From the NCBI GenBank assembly GCA_963971575.1, contig OZ020611.1, positions 2,046,001 through 2,110,000 of the forward strand: 64,000 nt of DNA, in the 5' to 3' direction. The notes beneath the pieces were generated by a model, which was given only the letters and a program-made list of their open reading frames with translations, was not told the origin of the DNA and made no database searches. The position numbers were made by a program, and so were the translations under genes. Below, piece after piece: positions 12,301-23,286 of the stretch. How positions within the stretch are numbered: the stretch's first letter is position 1; each line of letters opens with the position of its first letter. The DNA comes from Liopterus haemorrhoidalis. Its lineage: Eukaryota > Arthropoda > Insecta > Coleoptera > Dytiscidae.

Positions 12301-15300
12301 TGTATTTCAAAAACTAAAAGAGATAGGGACCTGCGGTTGGAATTTTTGAAGTTTTAAGGTCCAATATATGGTAAAGGCACATTATAAAACATATTTTAAA
12401 CAAAAAAAAATTTTGAAAAATTTTGAAATTTTTGTAATAGAATTTAATTTTTCAAAAAATTATATCTCAATAACGGTTAAAGATAGGGACCTCTGGTTTA
12501 AATTTTTGAGTTCCTCAAGTCCATTTTAGTCGAAGGAAATTGGGGCCTTAATAACCAAACTTATACAAAAGCATGTATCATTAAACAAAACCCTTAAAAA
12601 TGGCAAAAAATCGAAAAATCGTAAGGGGGACCCCTTCGATAAGAAATCTCGAATTTTTACAAAAAAAAATATTTCGGATTTTTCTCAAAATTGATACACA
12701 TTGGGCCGTAGATCACAAAAATAAGGTTGATTTTGGATTTTGGCCAACTGTTTTTGAGTAAATCGGAAAAAAAGTACCTAAAATTGACTATATCGGAAAA
12801 TAGTACCTAAAATGGACTATAACTCAAAAACTAAGGCCTCTTGATTTTTTTAAATATTTTTTTATTAATCCTCACCCCAAAATTACCTAACGGCCATATT
12901 TTGGACTGTATTAGGAAAACTTTTTTTTTCAAAAAAATTAACAGAGAGTATATGAACATGTATCTCAAAAACTAAAAGAGATAGGGACCTGCGGTTGGAA
13001 TTTTTGAAGTTTTAAGGTCCGATATATGGTAAAGGCACATTTTAAATCATATTTTAAACAAAAAAAAATTTTGAAAAATTTTGAAATTTTTGTAATAGAA
13101 TTTAATTTTTCAAAAAATTATATCTCAATAACGGTAAAAGATAGGGACCTCTGGTTTAAATTTTTGAGTTCCTCAAGTCCATTTTAGTCGAAGGAAATTG
13201 GGGCCTTAATAACCAAACTTATACAAAAGCATGTATCATTAAACAAGACCCTTAAAAATGGCAAAAAATCGAAAAATCGTAAGGGGGACCCCTTCGATAA
13301 GAAATCTCGAATTTTTACAAAAAAAAATATTTCGGATTTTTCTCAAAATTGATACACATTGGGCCGTAGATCACAAAAATAAGGTTCATTTTGGATTTTG
13401 GCCAACTGTTTTTGAGTAAATCGGAAAAAAAGTACCTAAAATTTACTATATCGGAAAATAGTACCTAAAATTGACTATAACTCAAAAACTAAGGCCTCTT
13501 GATTTTTTTAAATATTTTTTTATTAATCCTCACCCCAAAATTACCTAACGGCCATATTTTAGACTGTATTAGGAAAACTTTTTTTTTTCAAAAAAATTAA
13601 CAGAGAGTATATGAACATGTATTTCAAAAACTAAAAGAGATAGGGACCTGCGGTTGGAATTTTTGAAGTTTTAAGGTCCAATATATGGTAAAGGCACATT
13701 ATAAAACATATTTTAAACAAAAAAAAATTTTGAAAAATTTTGAAATTTTTGTAATAGAATTTAATTTTTCAAAAAATTATATCTCAATAACGGTTAAAGA
13801 TAGGGACCTCTGGTTTAAATTTTTGAGTTCCTCAAGTCCATTTTAGTCGAAGGAAATTGGGGCCTTAATAACCAAACTTATACAAAAGCATGTATCATTA
13901 AACAAAACCCTTAAAAATGGCAAAAAATCGAAAAATCGTAAGGGGGACCCCTTCGATAAGAAATCTCAAATTTTTACAAAAAAAAATATTTCGGATTTTT
14001 CTCAAAATTGATACACATTGGGCCGTAGATCACAAAAATAAGGTTCATTTTGGATTTTGGCCAACTGTTTTTGAGTAAATCGGAAAAAAAGTACCTAAAA
14101 TTGACTATATCGGAAAATAGTACGTAAAATTGACTATAACTCAAAAACTAAGGCCTCTTGATTTTTTTAAATATTTTTTTATTAATCCTCACCCCAAAAT
14201 TACCTAACGGCCATATTTTGGACTGTATTAGGAAAACTTTTTTTTTTCAAAAAAATTAACAGAGAGTATATGAACATGTATTTCAAAAACTAAAAGAGAT
14301 AGGGACCTGCGGTTGGAATTTTTGAAGTTTTAAGGTCCGATATATGGTAAAGGCACATTTTAAAACATATTTTAAACAAAAAAAAATTTTGAAAAATTTT
14401 GAAATTTTTGTAATAGAATTTAATTTTTCAAAAAATTATATCTCAATAACGGTAAAAGATAAGGACCTCTGGTTTAAATTTTTGAGTTCCTCAAGTCCAT
14501 TTTAGTCGAAGGAAATTGGGGCCTTAATAACCAAACTTATACAAAAGCATGTATCATTAAACAAAACCCTTAAAAATGGCAAAAAATCGAAAAATCGTAA
14601 GGGGGACCCCTTCGATAAGAAATCTCGAATTTTTACAAAAAAAAATATTTCGGATTTTTCTCAAAATTGATACACATTGGGCCGTAGAACACAAAAATAA
14701 GGTTCATTTTGGATTTTGGCCAACTGTTTTTGAGTAAATCGGAAAAAAAGTACCTAAAATTGACTATATCGGAAAATAGTACCTAAAATTTACTATAACT
14801 CAAAAACTAAGGCCTCTTGATTTTTTTAAATATTTTTTTATTAATCCTCACCCCAAAATTACCTAACGGCCATATTTTGGACTGTATTAGGAAAACTTTT
14901 TTTTTCAAAAAAATGAACAGAGAATATATGAACATATATCTCAAAAACTAAAAGAGATAGGGACCTGCGGTTGGAATTTTTGAAGTTTTAAGGTCCGATA
15001 TATGGTAAAAGCACATTTTAAAACATATTTTTTACAAAAAAAATTTTTGAAAAATTTTGAAATTTTTGTAATAGAATTTAATTTTTCAAAAAATTATATC
15101 TCAATAAAGGTAAAAGATAGGGACCTCTGGTTTAAATTTTTGAGTTCCTCAAGTCCATTTTAGTCGAAGGAAATTGGGGCCTTAATAACCAAACTTATAC
15201 AAAAGCATGTATCATTAAACAAAACCCTTAAAAATGGCAAAAAATCGAAAAATCGTAAGGGGGACCCCTTCGATAAGAAATCTCGAATTTTTACAAAAAA

Positions 15301-15438
15301 AAAATATTTCGGATTTTTCTCAAAATTGATACACATTGGGCCGTAGATCACAAAAATAAGGTTCATTTTGGATTTTGGCCAACTGTTTTTGAGTAAATCG
15401 GAAAAAAAGTACCTAAAATTGACTATATCGGAAAATAG
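9376..15438 (+). repeat. 659-bp satellite array, nine full units plus a partial tenth
   Basis: The motif TTTTACAAAAAAAAA recurs at about 9372, 10031, 10679, 11338, 11996, 12655, 13313, 13972, 14631 and 15289. This gives a period of 658-659 bp; one unit is 648 bp because it lacks the doubled AATCGAAAAATCG. Units differ at only a few per cent of positions. Each unit shows weaker internal repeats of about 150-160 bp, marked by TCAAAAACTAA and TAGGGACCT blocks, so the unit itself arose by older tandem duplication. The last unit stops after about 150 bp. No coding frame is conserved. Confidence 0.97.
11338..13971 (+). repeat. Higher-order dimer inside the satellite array
   Basis: Units at 11338 and 12655 share private variants: ACCTAAAATGGAC, ATGTATCTCAAAAAC, TTTTAAATCATATT and AAACAAGACCC. 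Units at 11996 and 13313 share a different set: TTTTAGACTGTATT, GGTCCAATATATGG and AATAACGGTTAAAG. So a 1317-bp two-unit block was duplicated after the units had already diverged. Confidence 0.85.
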
Positions 15439-15688
15439 TAGGGTAACCTGGTGAACAGTGAACCATTTTTGTGAATTAGTATCGTGGATTTTATTTTTTA
15501 GGTAGGTATATTCTTGTTTATTACTAGGTCACTTTAACATTAAAGTGTAAGGTCTTGTTACCACTATATTTAATACTTATTTATGAATATTTTAACGTTT
15601 AAAACATGGACTTCAATTGCTTGGGTTTAGGTGTGCGGTCATTTGAAAATAAAATGGCGTCCTGGTATTTCCTGGTATTTGTATTTTT
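15439..15688. other. Non-satellite flank inside the mariner insertion
   Basis: About 250 bp between the end of the array and the right copy of the 11-bp repeat. It holds a short direct duplication CCTGGTATTT CCTGGTATTT at 15661-15680 and ends in a T run. It is not homologous to other parts of the window that I could see and may be the terminal part of whatever carried the array. Confidence 0.5.
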
Positions 15689-15896
15689 TTGGAGGTTTTC
15701 CATGTTCTTTGTCTGTAAGATTAAAGTCACCACTATTGAAACGCCGAAACCATCGTTCATACGTATCTTGCGATGGAGCATATTCACCATAAGCTTCTAG
15801 AAACAGTCGGTATGATTCAGCAGCAGTTTTTTTCAAATGAAAACAAAACAGTAGTACTGTCCGCGAATGCTCTTTATTTGGCACAAAATTTGACAT
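15689..15896 (-). pseudogene. Mariner transposase, N-terminal part
   Basis: The reading is MSNFVPNKEHSRTVLLFCFH, then KKTAAESYRLFLEAYGEYAP, ERWFRRFNSGDFN and DKEHGKPP. This is the first HTH of a mariner transposase up to the conserved KPP. Beyond this the frame runs into insert sequence. It continues at 9375 on the same strand. An upstream in-frame Met (15905) is possible, but the start at 15896 fits the family better. Confidence 0.88.
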
Positions 15897-16877
15897 TTTT
15901 AACACAGTAAAACAAAACTATATGATCACTTTTCAAATTATAACCTATAGGGGAAAAATTTTAAGATCGTAGCGCCACGCGGATTTTTTTGAAACCATTC
16001 TAAATCAGATACCACTTGACATTTACTAGTAAATAATAGCGAAAAGTGTATCAAAAAACGACAAAAAATAAATAATTGTTTGGGATTTTCTGATTTTGTG
16101 AAGTGACATTACTTGTAAACATCTAAAATACTACATTTTGTGATCTGGTTTTAAGTTATGGCGATTTTCCATTGTCGATTATTTTAACTATATTGGGGGA
16201 AATAATAATTCCCGTGTTGTTTACCAAGGGGTAGAAATCTACAATGCTGGGCATATAATATTGTGTGGAGTCACTGAAAAAAACAGAGAGTTCATAAAGA
16301 TGTATGCATTATGCCTACAAAATTGTGGATTACAAACCCACACACAATAACAGGAATTTTCAAGATATGCGATAATAAATACAAAATTGAAAATATTTTT
16401 TGTAGTCACTATCATTAAAATGTAATGAGCAAACTTTGATATAAGGGCTCACTTTTTATCCAATTTTTAAATTGTTTATCTAAACATCGCGTCGATTCCT
16501 AACCTCTTGCTTTCCCAATTTTGTTTCGAACCGTACGGTGTCTGATATTAGTGGAAACAAATGAAACGATATTTCCGGGTTTCTTCTTTTCAATGAATTG
16601 CACATAGGCACACAACAATATGTATTATACATTTTTCAATGATTATAATAAAACTTTAAAAACAAACTTCATACAAAACCAATACACAAAACGAAATGTT
16701 ATCTGATGTACACAAGTTCATGAAACGTTCACCAGATGGTAGGGTGCTTAGCTGCAAATCCCTAAACGCATTTGACACTTAATGATAACTTAACAAAACG
16801 CCATATGTGTTGAAACTTTGAACTATACACTCTGTTTGCGCGGCAAGTTTGAAAAAAATCCGCATTTCATACTTGTA
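15897..16877. other. Non-coding interior; no feature recognised
   Basis: This is AT-rich. TAGGGGAAAAATTTTAAGATCG at about 15951-15972 matches the end of a small element at about 50287-50318 (reverse complement), so a MITE end is likely there; its partner was not found. If the 7401 and 16902 ends belong together, this stretch is the 3' part of the Tc1-like element. Confidence 0.4.
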
Positions 16878-16902
16878 GACCTGGTACATATGAGCATGGC
16901 TG
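16878..16902 (-). repeat. Candidate right terminal inverted repeat of the Tc1-like element
   Basis: Reverse complement CAGCCATGCTCATATGTACC matches the left end at 7401 with one mismatch in the first 18 bases, and a TA follows at 16903-16904. The flank beyond (AAAACCCTGAAAAGTGCG) resembles the leader of the composite repeat. The ends would enclose 9.5 kb, far more than a normal Tc1; nested insertions account for about 7 kb. Two unrelated single ends remain possible. Confidence 0.5.
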
Positions 16903-16904
16903 TA

Positions 16905-18177
16905 TAAAACCCTGAAAAGTGCGAAAAATACACTTCACATTATTTTTAACTGGTATCAAAATGACAGTTATACATTAAGTTAAACTATCATACTGTACAC
17001 GGTTCCGTTCTTTTCTTTTTAGGTTGTGAAAAATCTTTTTCCATGACATTGTACAGAAGATATAATTAATCTTGTAACAAAGATGAAAATGTTCACACAT
17101 TGTACATGTATTTTTCCTTATTTTCCCGTGTTCTCAACACTGGCTGTTTACAGTTATGTTCTCCGATTCTTAGTTCAGCTCGACACAGCAGTTCGCGGTC
17201 ACAATGCAATACCATATATGGTAGAAACTTGTCTATATTTAGTTGCAATACAGACTAGATGCAGACAAAACTATACTAGCTTTGATTTGAAGCTACAGTT
17301 TGTAATAAACGAACATTTGAAACTGTTCATTACAATGTCACTTTGTGTCGTTTAATTTGGAACTCGATACAAATTGGTGCCAATTAATTGTTAGAAATAA
17401 ATTAATTGCGAGAAATTTGATAACCTTTTGGTACAGATTCGTCCACCGGAGTGGATAGTTTACTGATGGCACTTTTATGTGTTTCACGAATATTTTGCAA
17501 CTGAGAAATATTTTGATAACATCGTACATATATAATTAGCTAGTGTGTGTTTGTGATCTGGGTAATACTGGGTGCGTTTTGTTGGTGGCTGGTTAGAAGT
17601 ACTAGAATTGATGCGCAAGAAAACGAAAATTTTGATCGTGAAGTAAACATGGAATGACATTTACATGGAGGTTAAGTCATATGGTTGTAGAACAAATAAC
17701 GAACATATTTCACCTAAATGGATAATCTAAATAATAAATTCAGAATAAGAAAACTTTATATTTGAAGCAAATATTCTAGAACGTAATGTTTTAGAACGAA
17801 TAATTGAATTGTAAATACATTTTAAGTTTAGATTTAACAATACTATATTAAAATCATATAGGTATTTTATATATTTATTTTAGGACACAAAATGAGAAAA
17901 TAGCTAAAAGTAAAAATAATTTTGAAGCAGTAATATCAAGATTTAATTCTAATACATTTAAAAACCAAATGAAAACAACTGCATTCAAATACATATTACT
18001 TTTCACCCCCACCACACTTATTCATTCCAGTCGTTCGACCTCGAGTCATTGAATGACTAGAATGAATAGAACGAGAATATTGTCGCAAGAAAACGCGTAT
18101 TCTGATTAAACCGAAACCAGAATTGGCACAACAAAACGCACCCATTGTGACGCAATTTTTTCTAACGTAAGGTTCTC
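16905..18177. other. No gene recognised
   Basis: An open frame at 17083-17355 shows no recognisable motif or splice context and is probably chance. CTGGGTGCGTTTTGTTG at about 17569-17585 recurs inverted at about 18130-18147, which suggests a decayed inverted-repeat element around this stretch. Confidence 0.4.
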
Positions 18178-19165
18178 GTGATTGGCTAACTGGGGACTCT
18201 TGAGGTTTCTTGATTGACAGGTATTTTGCAGATTTATTCTTTAAGAATCTAGGAATATAATTACATATAGAAATGTGTAGGATTTTTGTAGGCATAAACA
18301 AGAAACCATAGATACTACTATATGATTTGACCGATATGAACAATATTTTGCAGATTAATTCTCTAAGAAACTGCGAATTAAATAACATATAGAAATGTCT
18401 AGGATTTCGTAGGCATAGAGAAGAAACTCTAGACACTCCTATATTCTATGATAGATATGAAAAATATTTTGCAGATTTATTTTCTAAGAATCTGCGGATA
18501 AAATAACGTATAGAAATATATAGGGTTTCGTAGGCATAAACAAGAAATTCTAGACACTCCTATATCCTATGATCGATATGAAATATATTTTGCAGATTTA
18601 TTTCCTAAGAATCTGCGGATAAAATAACGTATAGAAATGTCTAGGATTTCGTAGGCATAAACATGAAAATCTAGACACTTCTACATTCTTTGAGTGATAT
18701 GAACAATATTTTGCAGATTTATTTTCTAAGAATCTACAAATATAATTATTTACAGAATTATCTAGGATTTCGTAGGCATAAACAAGACACTCCAGACACT
18801 CCTATATCCTATGATCGATATGAAAAATATTTCGAAGATTTATTCTCTAAGAAACTGCAGATAAAATTACATATGGAAATGTTTAGGGTTTCGTAGGCAT
18901 ACAAGAGACACTCTAGACACACCTGTATCCTTTAATCGATATGAACAATATTTTGCAGATTTATTCTCTAAGAATCTACGAATATGATTATATATAGAAA
19001 TACCTAAGATTTCGTAGGCATAAAAATGAATTTTTAGACATATCCTTTGACCGTAATGAACAATATTTTGCAGATTTATTCGCTAAGAATCTACGAATAT
19101 AATTACATACATAAATGTCTAGGGTTTCGTAGGAATAAATTAACGTCTAAAATTATTTTTAGTTT
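18178..19165 (+). repeat. 121-bp tandem array, eight units
   Basis: Units of about 121 bp start at the ATTTTGCAGATTTATTC motif near 18223, 18344, 18466, 18587, 18708, 18829, 18949 and 19064. All contain the conserved block TAGGRTTTCGTAGGCATAAA. Divergence between units is considerable. The array is preceded by GTGATTGGCTAACTGGGGAC and followed by a 45-bp tail (AATTAACGTCTAAAA). A solo unit with the same tail occurs inverted at 57296-57402. Frames across it (for example 17996-18436) are repeat artefacts. Confidence 0.9.
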
Positions 19166-19303
19166 CAACAATATAAATGTACTGTACTGAATAAAAATGA
19201 ATCGTTTTCCCATCTTAAAAAGTTCATGAATAAATAATCTAACTATATAATTAGCAAGTGTCTGTATGTATTGTCGGTAACATTATGACATCAATTTTTC
19301 TCA

Positions 19304-19411
19304 TGATTGGCTAACTGGGGACACCCTGTCTCTTGATTGGCTGACAGGTGACACCCTCACCCGTGATTGGCTAACGGGTGATATCGTGTCCCGTGATTCG
19401 CTGACAAGAGA
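19304..19411 (+). repeat. ~30-bp tandem repeat with GATTGGCT cores, four units
   Basis: GATTGGCTAACTGGGGACAC, GATTGGCTGACAGGTGACAC, GATTGGCTAACGGGTGATAT and GATTCGCTGACAAGAGAAC occur in series. The same core also precedes the 121-bp array at 18179, so the array is bracketed by this motif. The core contains an inverted CCAAT box, probably by coincidence. Confidence 0.8.
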
Positions 19412-19481
19412 ACAAATTAAGATACGAAATTGTCAACGCATGATAATATAACAATTTTTTACCGACCGTCACATGTATAAT

Positions 19482-19515
19482 GCAGGTACCTTTTAAGTTT
19501 TTACAAAAACTAAAA
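19482..19515 (+). repeat. Solo mariner terminal repeat
   Basis: GGTACCTTTTAAGTTTTTAC followed by AAAAACTAAA matches the ends of the mariner at 22454-25505 and the right end near 29440-29471. No transposase follows; within 40 bp the composite repeat D begins. Confidence 0.6.
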
Positions 19516-19552
19516 TTTTTTTTTTTTTTTTGATATTACTGTTTTATGACCT

Positions 19553-20527
19553 TTTTAGGGTTTGTCATTTTATCGTCTGTCTGTCTGTACGGTAAAAATT
19601 GCAGGCAACCGGCTAAAAATAGAGAGTTGAAATATGGCATGCTTATACAACTCTTTGACCCGCACATAGGAAAAATATTAAAACATCTAAAACATATCCC
19701 CCTAAAAATATAAACAAATATGTGCTCATCGAAAAAAAAAAATATATTTTTTTAATTCTGAGTAGGGCATCAAATGAAAGCCCTTAGTAGGTGGATTATC
19801 GATCAAGATTTAATTTTTGCAAAATAAACTATTTGGACGCGATTTTTGCCAAAATTGTGCAAAAATATTTTTGTCCCACAGCCTGTAGCACAGAGGGTTT
19901 AAACTAAAAATTTGAAAAAATTCTAAGTAATATACATTGGTGTGAACCGGAATAGTACAACAGGAATTTTTGATCAAATTATGTTTTCGGAAAATAAAGC
20001 GTTTTTTGTGTTTTTAACTAAAATATTGAAATTTTTAATTTGCTATGTAACAGAATAAACAAGTGAACATCCGTAGTCTAATGGTTAACGTTCTCACTTC
20101 CTAAGTTGCAAACTACAGTTCGATTCCTGTCAATTTTATTTTTTGTTTTTTTTTTGCATTTTTATTTTGTTTAAATTATTTTGTCAAAATTCTAGTTATA
20201 TTTTGGCAAATGTTGAATTAATTCTTAAAAGTGTAAATTTAATAACAAGTGTGGAAATTATAATTTAATTCTATGTTTGAATGTATACGAAATCAGAGGG
20301 GTGGAGCTTATGACTTAAACAACCAATGGAGCCATAGGCGCAATTTTCAAAATCTTAATGAACCTTGCTATATATATAAAACAAAATACTGCACATATTT
20401 AGAAACCTAAATAATGGTATTAGGCATTCCAATTAAAATTAACAAATAAATATTTTAACATAAAATTTGTTTTGGCATCCCAAATAATCATAATTCACTT
20501 ACTAAATATCTGAGAAATACTGAAATG
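19553..20527 (-). mobile_element. Composite TIR/tRNA-like/CAGA repeat, copy D
   Basis: This is the reverse orientation. It begins TTTTTAGGGTTTGTCATTTT, so the outer hairpin is deleted, and has only three TCTG units. The right arm, Val-like cassette and left arm are well preserved. The TGTGAAAATTCACAC leader is degraded at the far end. Confidence 0.85.
20069..20132 (+). repeat. tRNA-like cassette of copy D (possibly Val-like)
   Basis: CCGTAGTCTAATGGTTAACG resembles the D-arm/box A of tRNA-Val, and CAGTTCGATTCCTG is box B. The same cassette is present, on the opposite strand, in copy I (38387-38452). Confidence 0.55.
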
Positions 20528-20792
20528 TTTTTTGTTGCCATCATTTGTACTTTTATTTTAAAAGTGAGGAAGTTTTTGGTTTTTTAGTCATCACTGGTAT
20601 TTAGTAAGTGAGTACCATTTTTTGTAATCACTTGTATTTTCACTAGTCTATTAAAATTAAAATAAAAACAAAAATGATACCCTTCTTAAATAAAATGCAA
20701 AAAGATAAAAAGGACGCTATTCAATTAATTTAAAAGCGTCTATTTTAAGCATTTCCAAGGACGCCAAAAACATTGCTACGGCTCTGTGTATA
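20528..20792. other. Spacer with fragments of composite-repeat leader
   Basis: GGTATTTAGTAAGTGA at about 20597 is the start of another composite left end without the rest of the element. No gene is seen. Confidence 0.4.
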
Positions 20793-20796
20793 CTAC

Positions 20797-20806
<10 letters not shown>
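20793..20806. repeat. Target-site duplication, left copy, of the LINE insertion
   Basis: CTACACAACATATA is repeated exactly at 21695-21708. The 14-bp length is typical of LINE target-primed insertion. Confidence 0.85.
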
Positions 20807-20834
<28 letters not shown>

Positions 20835-21694
20835 AGCTCTGCAGGCCCAGTTGCCCATGGCTTGGTTTACAATTTTCCTCCATCCTTTTTTATCCTTCGT
20901 CTTCTCCTTCCAGTTGCTGATGTTGCATTCATTTATGTCCTTTAAAACTTCTACCTTCCATCTCGTCCTTGGCCTACCTTGTCTCATTTTGCCTCCTATG
21001 GTACTTTCTAATATCTTCCTTGGTGTTCTATTACTGTCCATTCGCATTATGTGCCCCAGCCATCTAAGTCTGTTACTTTTCACTACTCCTACTATGTTCG
21101 GCTCCTTGTATAACTCCTGTAATTCTCTATTTGTTCGTCTTTCCCATCCGTTTTGAGTCATTTTTCCTCCGAATATTTTTCTTACGACCTTCCTTACCCA
21201 CACTTTTATCCTTGTTAGTTCCTTTGTATTCAGCGTCCATATCTCACTTCCGTACACAACTATCGGTCTTATTATTGTTTTATAGATTCTAATTTTTAAT
21301 CTTTTGGATAAATTTTTGTTATACAAAAATTTTCTCAAACCAAATAGGCTACGATTTGCTGACATAATCCTTCTTTGTATTTCCATCAAGCTGTCCGATT
21401 TTCTATAGAATTCTACTCCTAGGTATACAAAATGATCCACTTCCTCAAACCCTGTCATTTTTTTCCTGTCATTGTTATTTCCAAATTCTTACCCACTTCG
21501 CTTTCTGTCCATTGCATATACTTGCTTTTATTCTCATTTATTATAAGTCCTATTTTCGCAGCTACTTCGCTCAGTCTCTTAGTTGTATTTTGTAATTCGT
21601 GCCTCGTTCGTGAAAGTATTGCGATGTCGTCTGCAAACGCCAGGCATTGATGACGTTTATGGTAAAGCAATCCTGATCTATTTATATTTGCCTT
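20807..21694 (-). mobile_element. 5'-truncated non-LTR retrotransposon (LINE)
   Basis: The minus strand encodes the end of a LINE reverse transcriptase. LAFADDIAIL (21600-21640) is the catalytic FADD box. After a one-base frameshift near 21457 come VYLGVEFYRKSDSLMEIQRR, YGSEIWTLNTKEL, RLRWLGHIMRM and GRPRTRWKVEVLKDI. The 3' end is a (TA)n tail at about 20803-20830. The 5' end is cut abruptly at 21694 within the polymerase domain. The 14-bp duplication on both sides shows this is one complete insertion event. The clade (RTE- or Jockey-like) cannot be settled by eye. The element is dead from the truncation and the frameshift. Confidence 0.92.
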
Positions 21695-21708
21695 CTACAC
21701 AACATATA

Positions 21709-22451
21709 AAACACAAATATTAAAAAGCGAATAATAGTCTAATACTATTTAGCTTAGGTACGGTAGTTGTTGATTTTTCGGACCGAAACCAGGTTAAAAA
21801 AATTTAAATTAGCTCACATATATTCCGGGGTTTTTGTTTTCTTAGAAGCACTTTATCTTGCCCACCAAAGCTACAAATTTCTTGAACGAGAATATTTGAA
21901 AAATTTCTACTTGAGGATAAATAAATGTGAAAATAAAATACATTTTAGGCTTAGTAATTATAAAATATTAACCTAGCTAAATGTAAGACAAGTTATGCAC
22001 GTACATTAGCGTGGCATAACAAGAAGCAAGAAGGGCAGGTGTAAGTTATAATTGAATTAGGATCAGGTGATACATTAAGTGAATTTATGGATAAAATCGA
22101 GTCAGGACCTTTTTGGGTTTCACAACAAACTTACAACACTCTTAGAAACTTTATATATAATGCATCAACTGAACTGGAGCTGGGAGTACAAGACGAGCTC
22201 AACATTTGCAAACAAAAGCATGAGAACCGATGTACAGTTCACTAGCTGTTTACTTTTTATCTTAACAACTAATACACCATTATCACGGTTTTTTATTTTG
22301 TAAAACTTAACTGCTATTTGTCAGATTACATTTATTCATTACTTCATTACTTTAACATGTATGTATATTTTAATTATATGGGAACGTTAGGAATAATCCA
22401 AATTTTTATCAGATCGATCATAAAATGAGCACGAGTTATAACTCGTTCACA
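21709..22451. other. No feature recognised
   Basis: This is AT-rich sequence; the short open frames at 21767-21976 and 22079-22303 lack any recognisable motif. Nothing further can be supported. Confidence 0.5.
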
Positions 22452-22585
22452 TACTAGGGCTACCTTTTAAGTTTTTACAAAAACTAAGAAAGAAAAAATT
22501 GTTTTTTTGAAACAACTGTTTTATTGCTTTTCAACATATTCGCCTTTAAGATTTATACACTTTTGCATGCGTTCAAACCAATTCT

Positions 22586-23092
22586 CTAAATATTTAATTC
22601 ACCAACCATTTGCTCGGAGTAACCTTGGTCTAAATTCACCACTTTTTCGTCTTGCTAGCTCCTTTAATAATGCACCGTTGATAATAGACCCTTTTTTAAC
22701 AAATTTAAAAACATTGAAGCGTCGCCTTCGTGTGATTTATACAAACAGATATTTATAGTCTACTTCTACCTGCATAATTGTATACATAGTTTATCTTAAT
22801 TTTTCATTTAAAGCATTTCATTTTAATTTTAAAGCATTTCATTTTAATTTTAACCTTAATTTATCAAATTGTAAAACATGTTTTAATTATTTTTATTTAT
22901 TTTCTTTTTTTTTTTGTAATTTTTCATTTTATTGACTGTTAGTCAATCACTTTTCTCTTCTTGTCTTACTTATACTTTGTTTAACACTTTAAATATTGTA
23001 TATTGTATTATAATGTAGTTGTTGTGTTGGGATTGTCCCGTTTACAACTCTCCTGAATAAATAAATAAATAAATAAAAAATAAATTCTAGAA
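22586..23092 (+). mobile_element. LINE 3' end inserted in the mariner
   Basis: The + strand encodes the last residues of a LINE ORF2 (LGLNSPLFRLASSFNNAP; TLKRRLRVIYTNRYL, stop near 22758). A 3' UTR follows and ends in AATAAATAAATAAATAAA. AATTCT stands at both junctions (22580-22585 and 23093-23098), and the mariner sequence is continuous across one copy, judging from the second mariner at 29350-29370. It is strongly 5'-truncated. Confidence 0.8.
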
Positions 23093-23286
23093 ACATCTTT
23101 TCCACTCTGAAGTTGGTATCTCAAAAACATGGTTTTCGATGGCTTCAACAACTTTTTGAGGTGATGAAAATCGCTGTCCACGCATTTTTGTTTGATATTG
23201 GGGAACAAAAAAAAGTCGGTAGGGGATAAACATTATGAAACATTATGAAATGAAACATTAATTCGATGTTTTTCTCCTTCAAATAA

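Noticed and set aside
9376..15438. A repeated gene in the 659-bp units
   Set aside because: No frame stays open through a unit, and base changes are spread over all positions.
17996..18436. 146-residue open frame on the minus strand
   Set aside because: It runs antisense across the 121-bp tandem repeats and their GATTGGCT flank; the frame is not kept from unit to unit.
18178..19165. CRISPR-like array
   Set aside because: Units are 121 bp and contiguous with no unique spacers, and the genome is eukaryotic.
20773..21156. 127-residue + strand frame
   Set aside because: It is the antisense shadow of the LINE reverse transcriptase plus the (TA)n tail.
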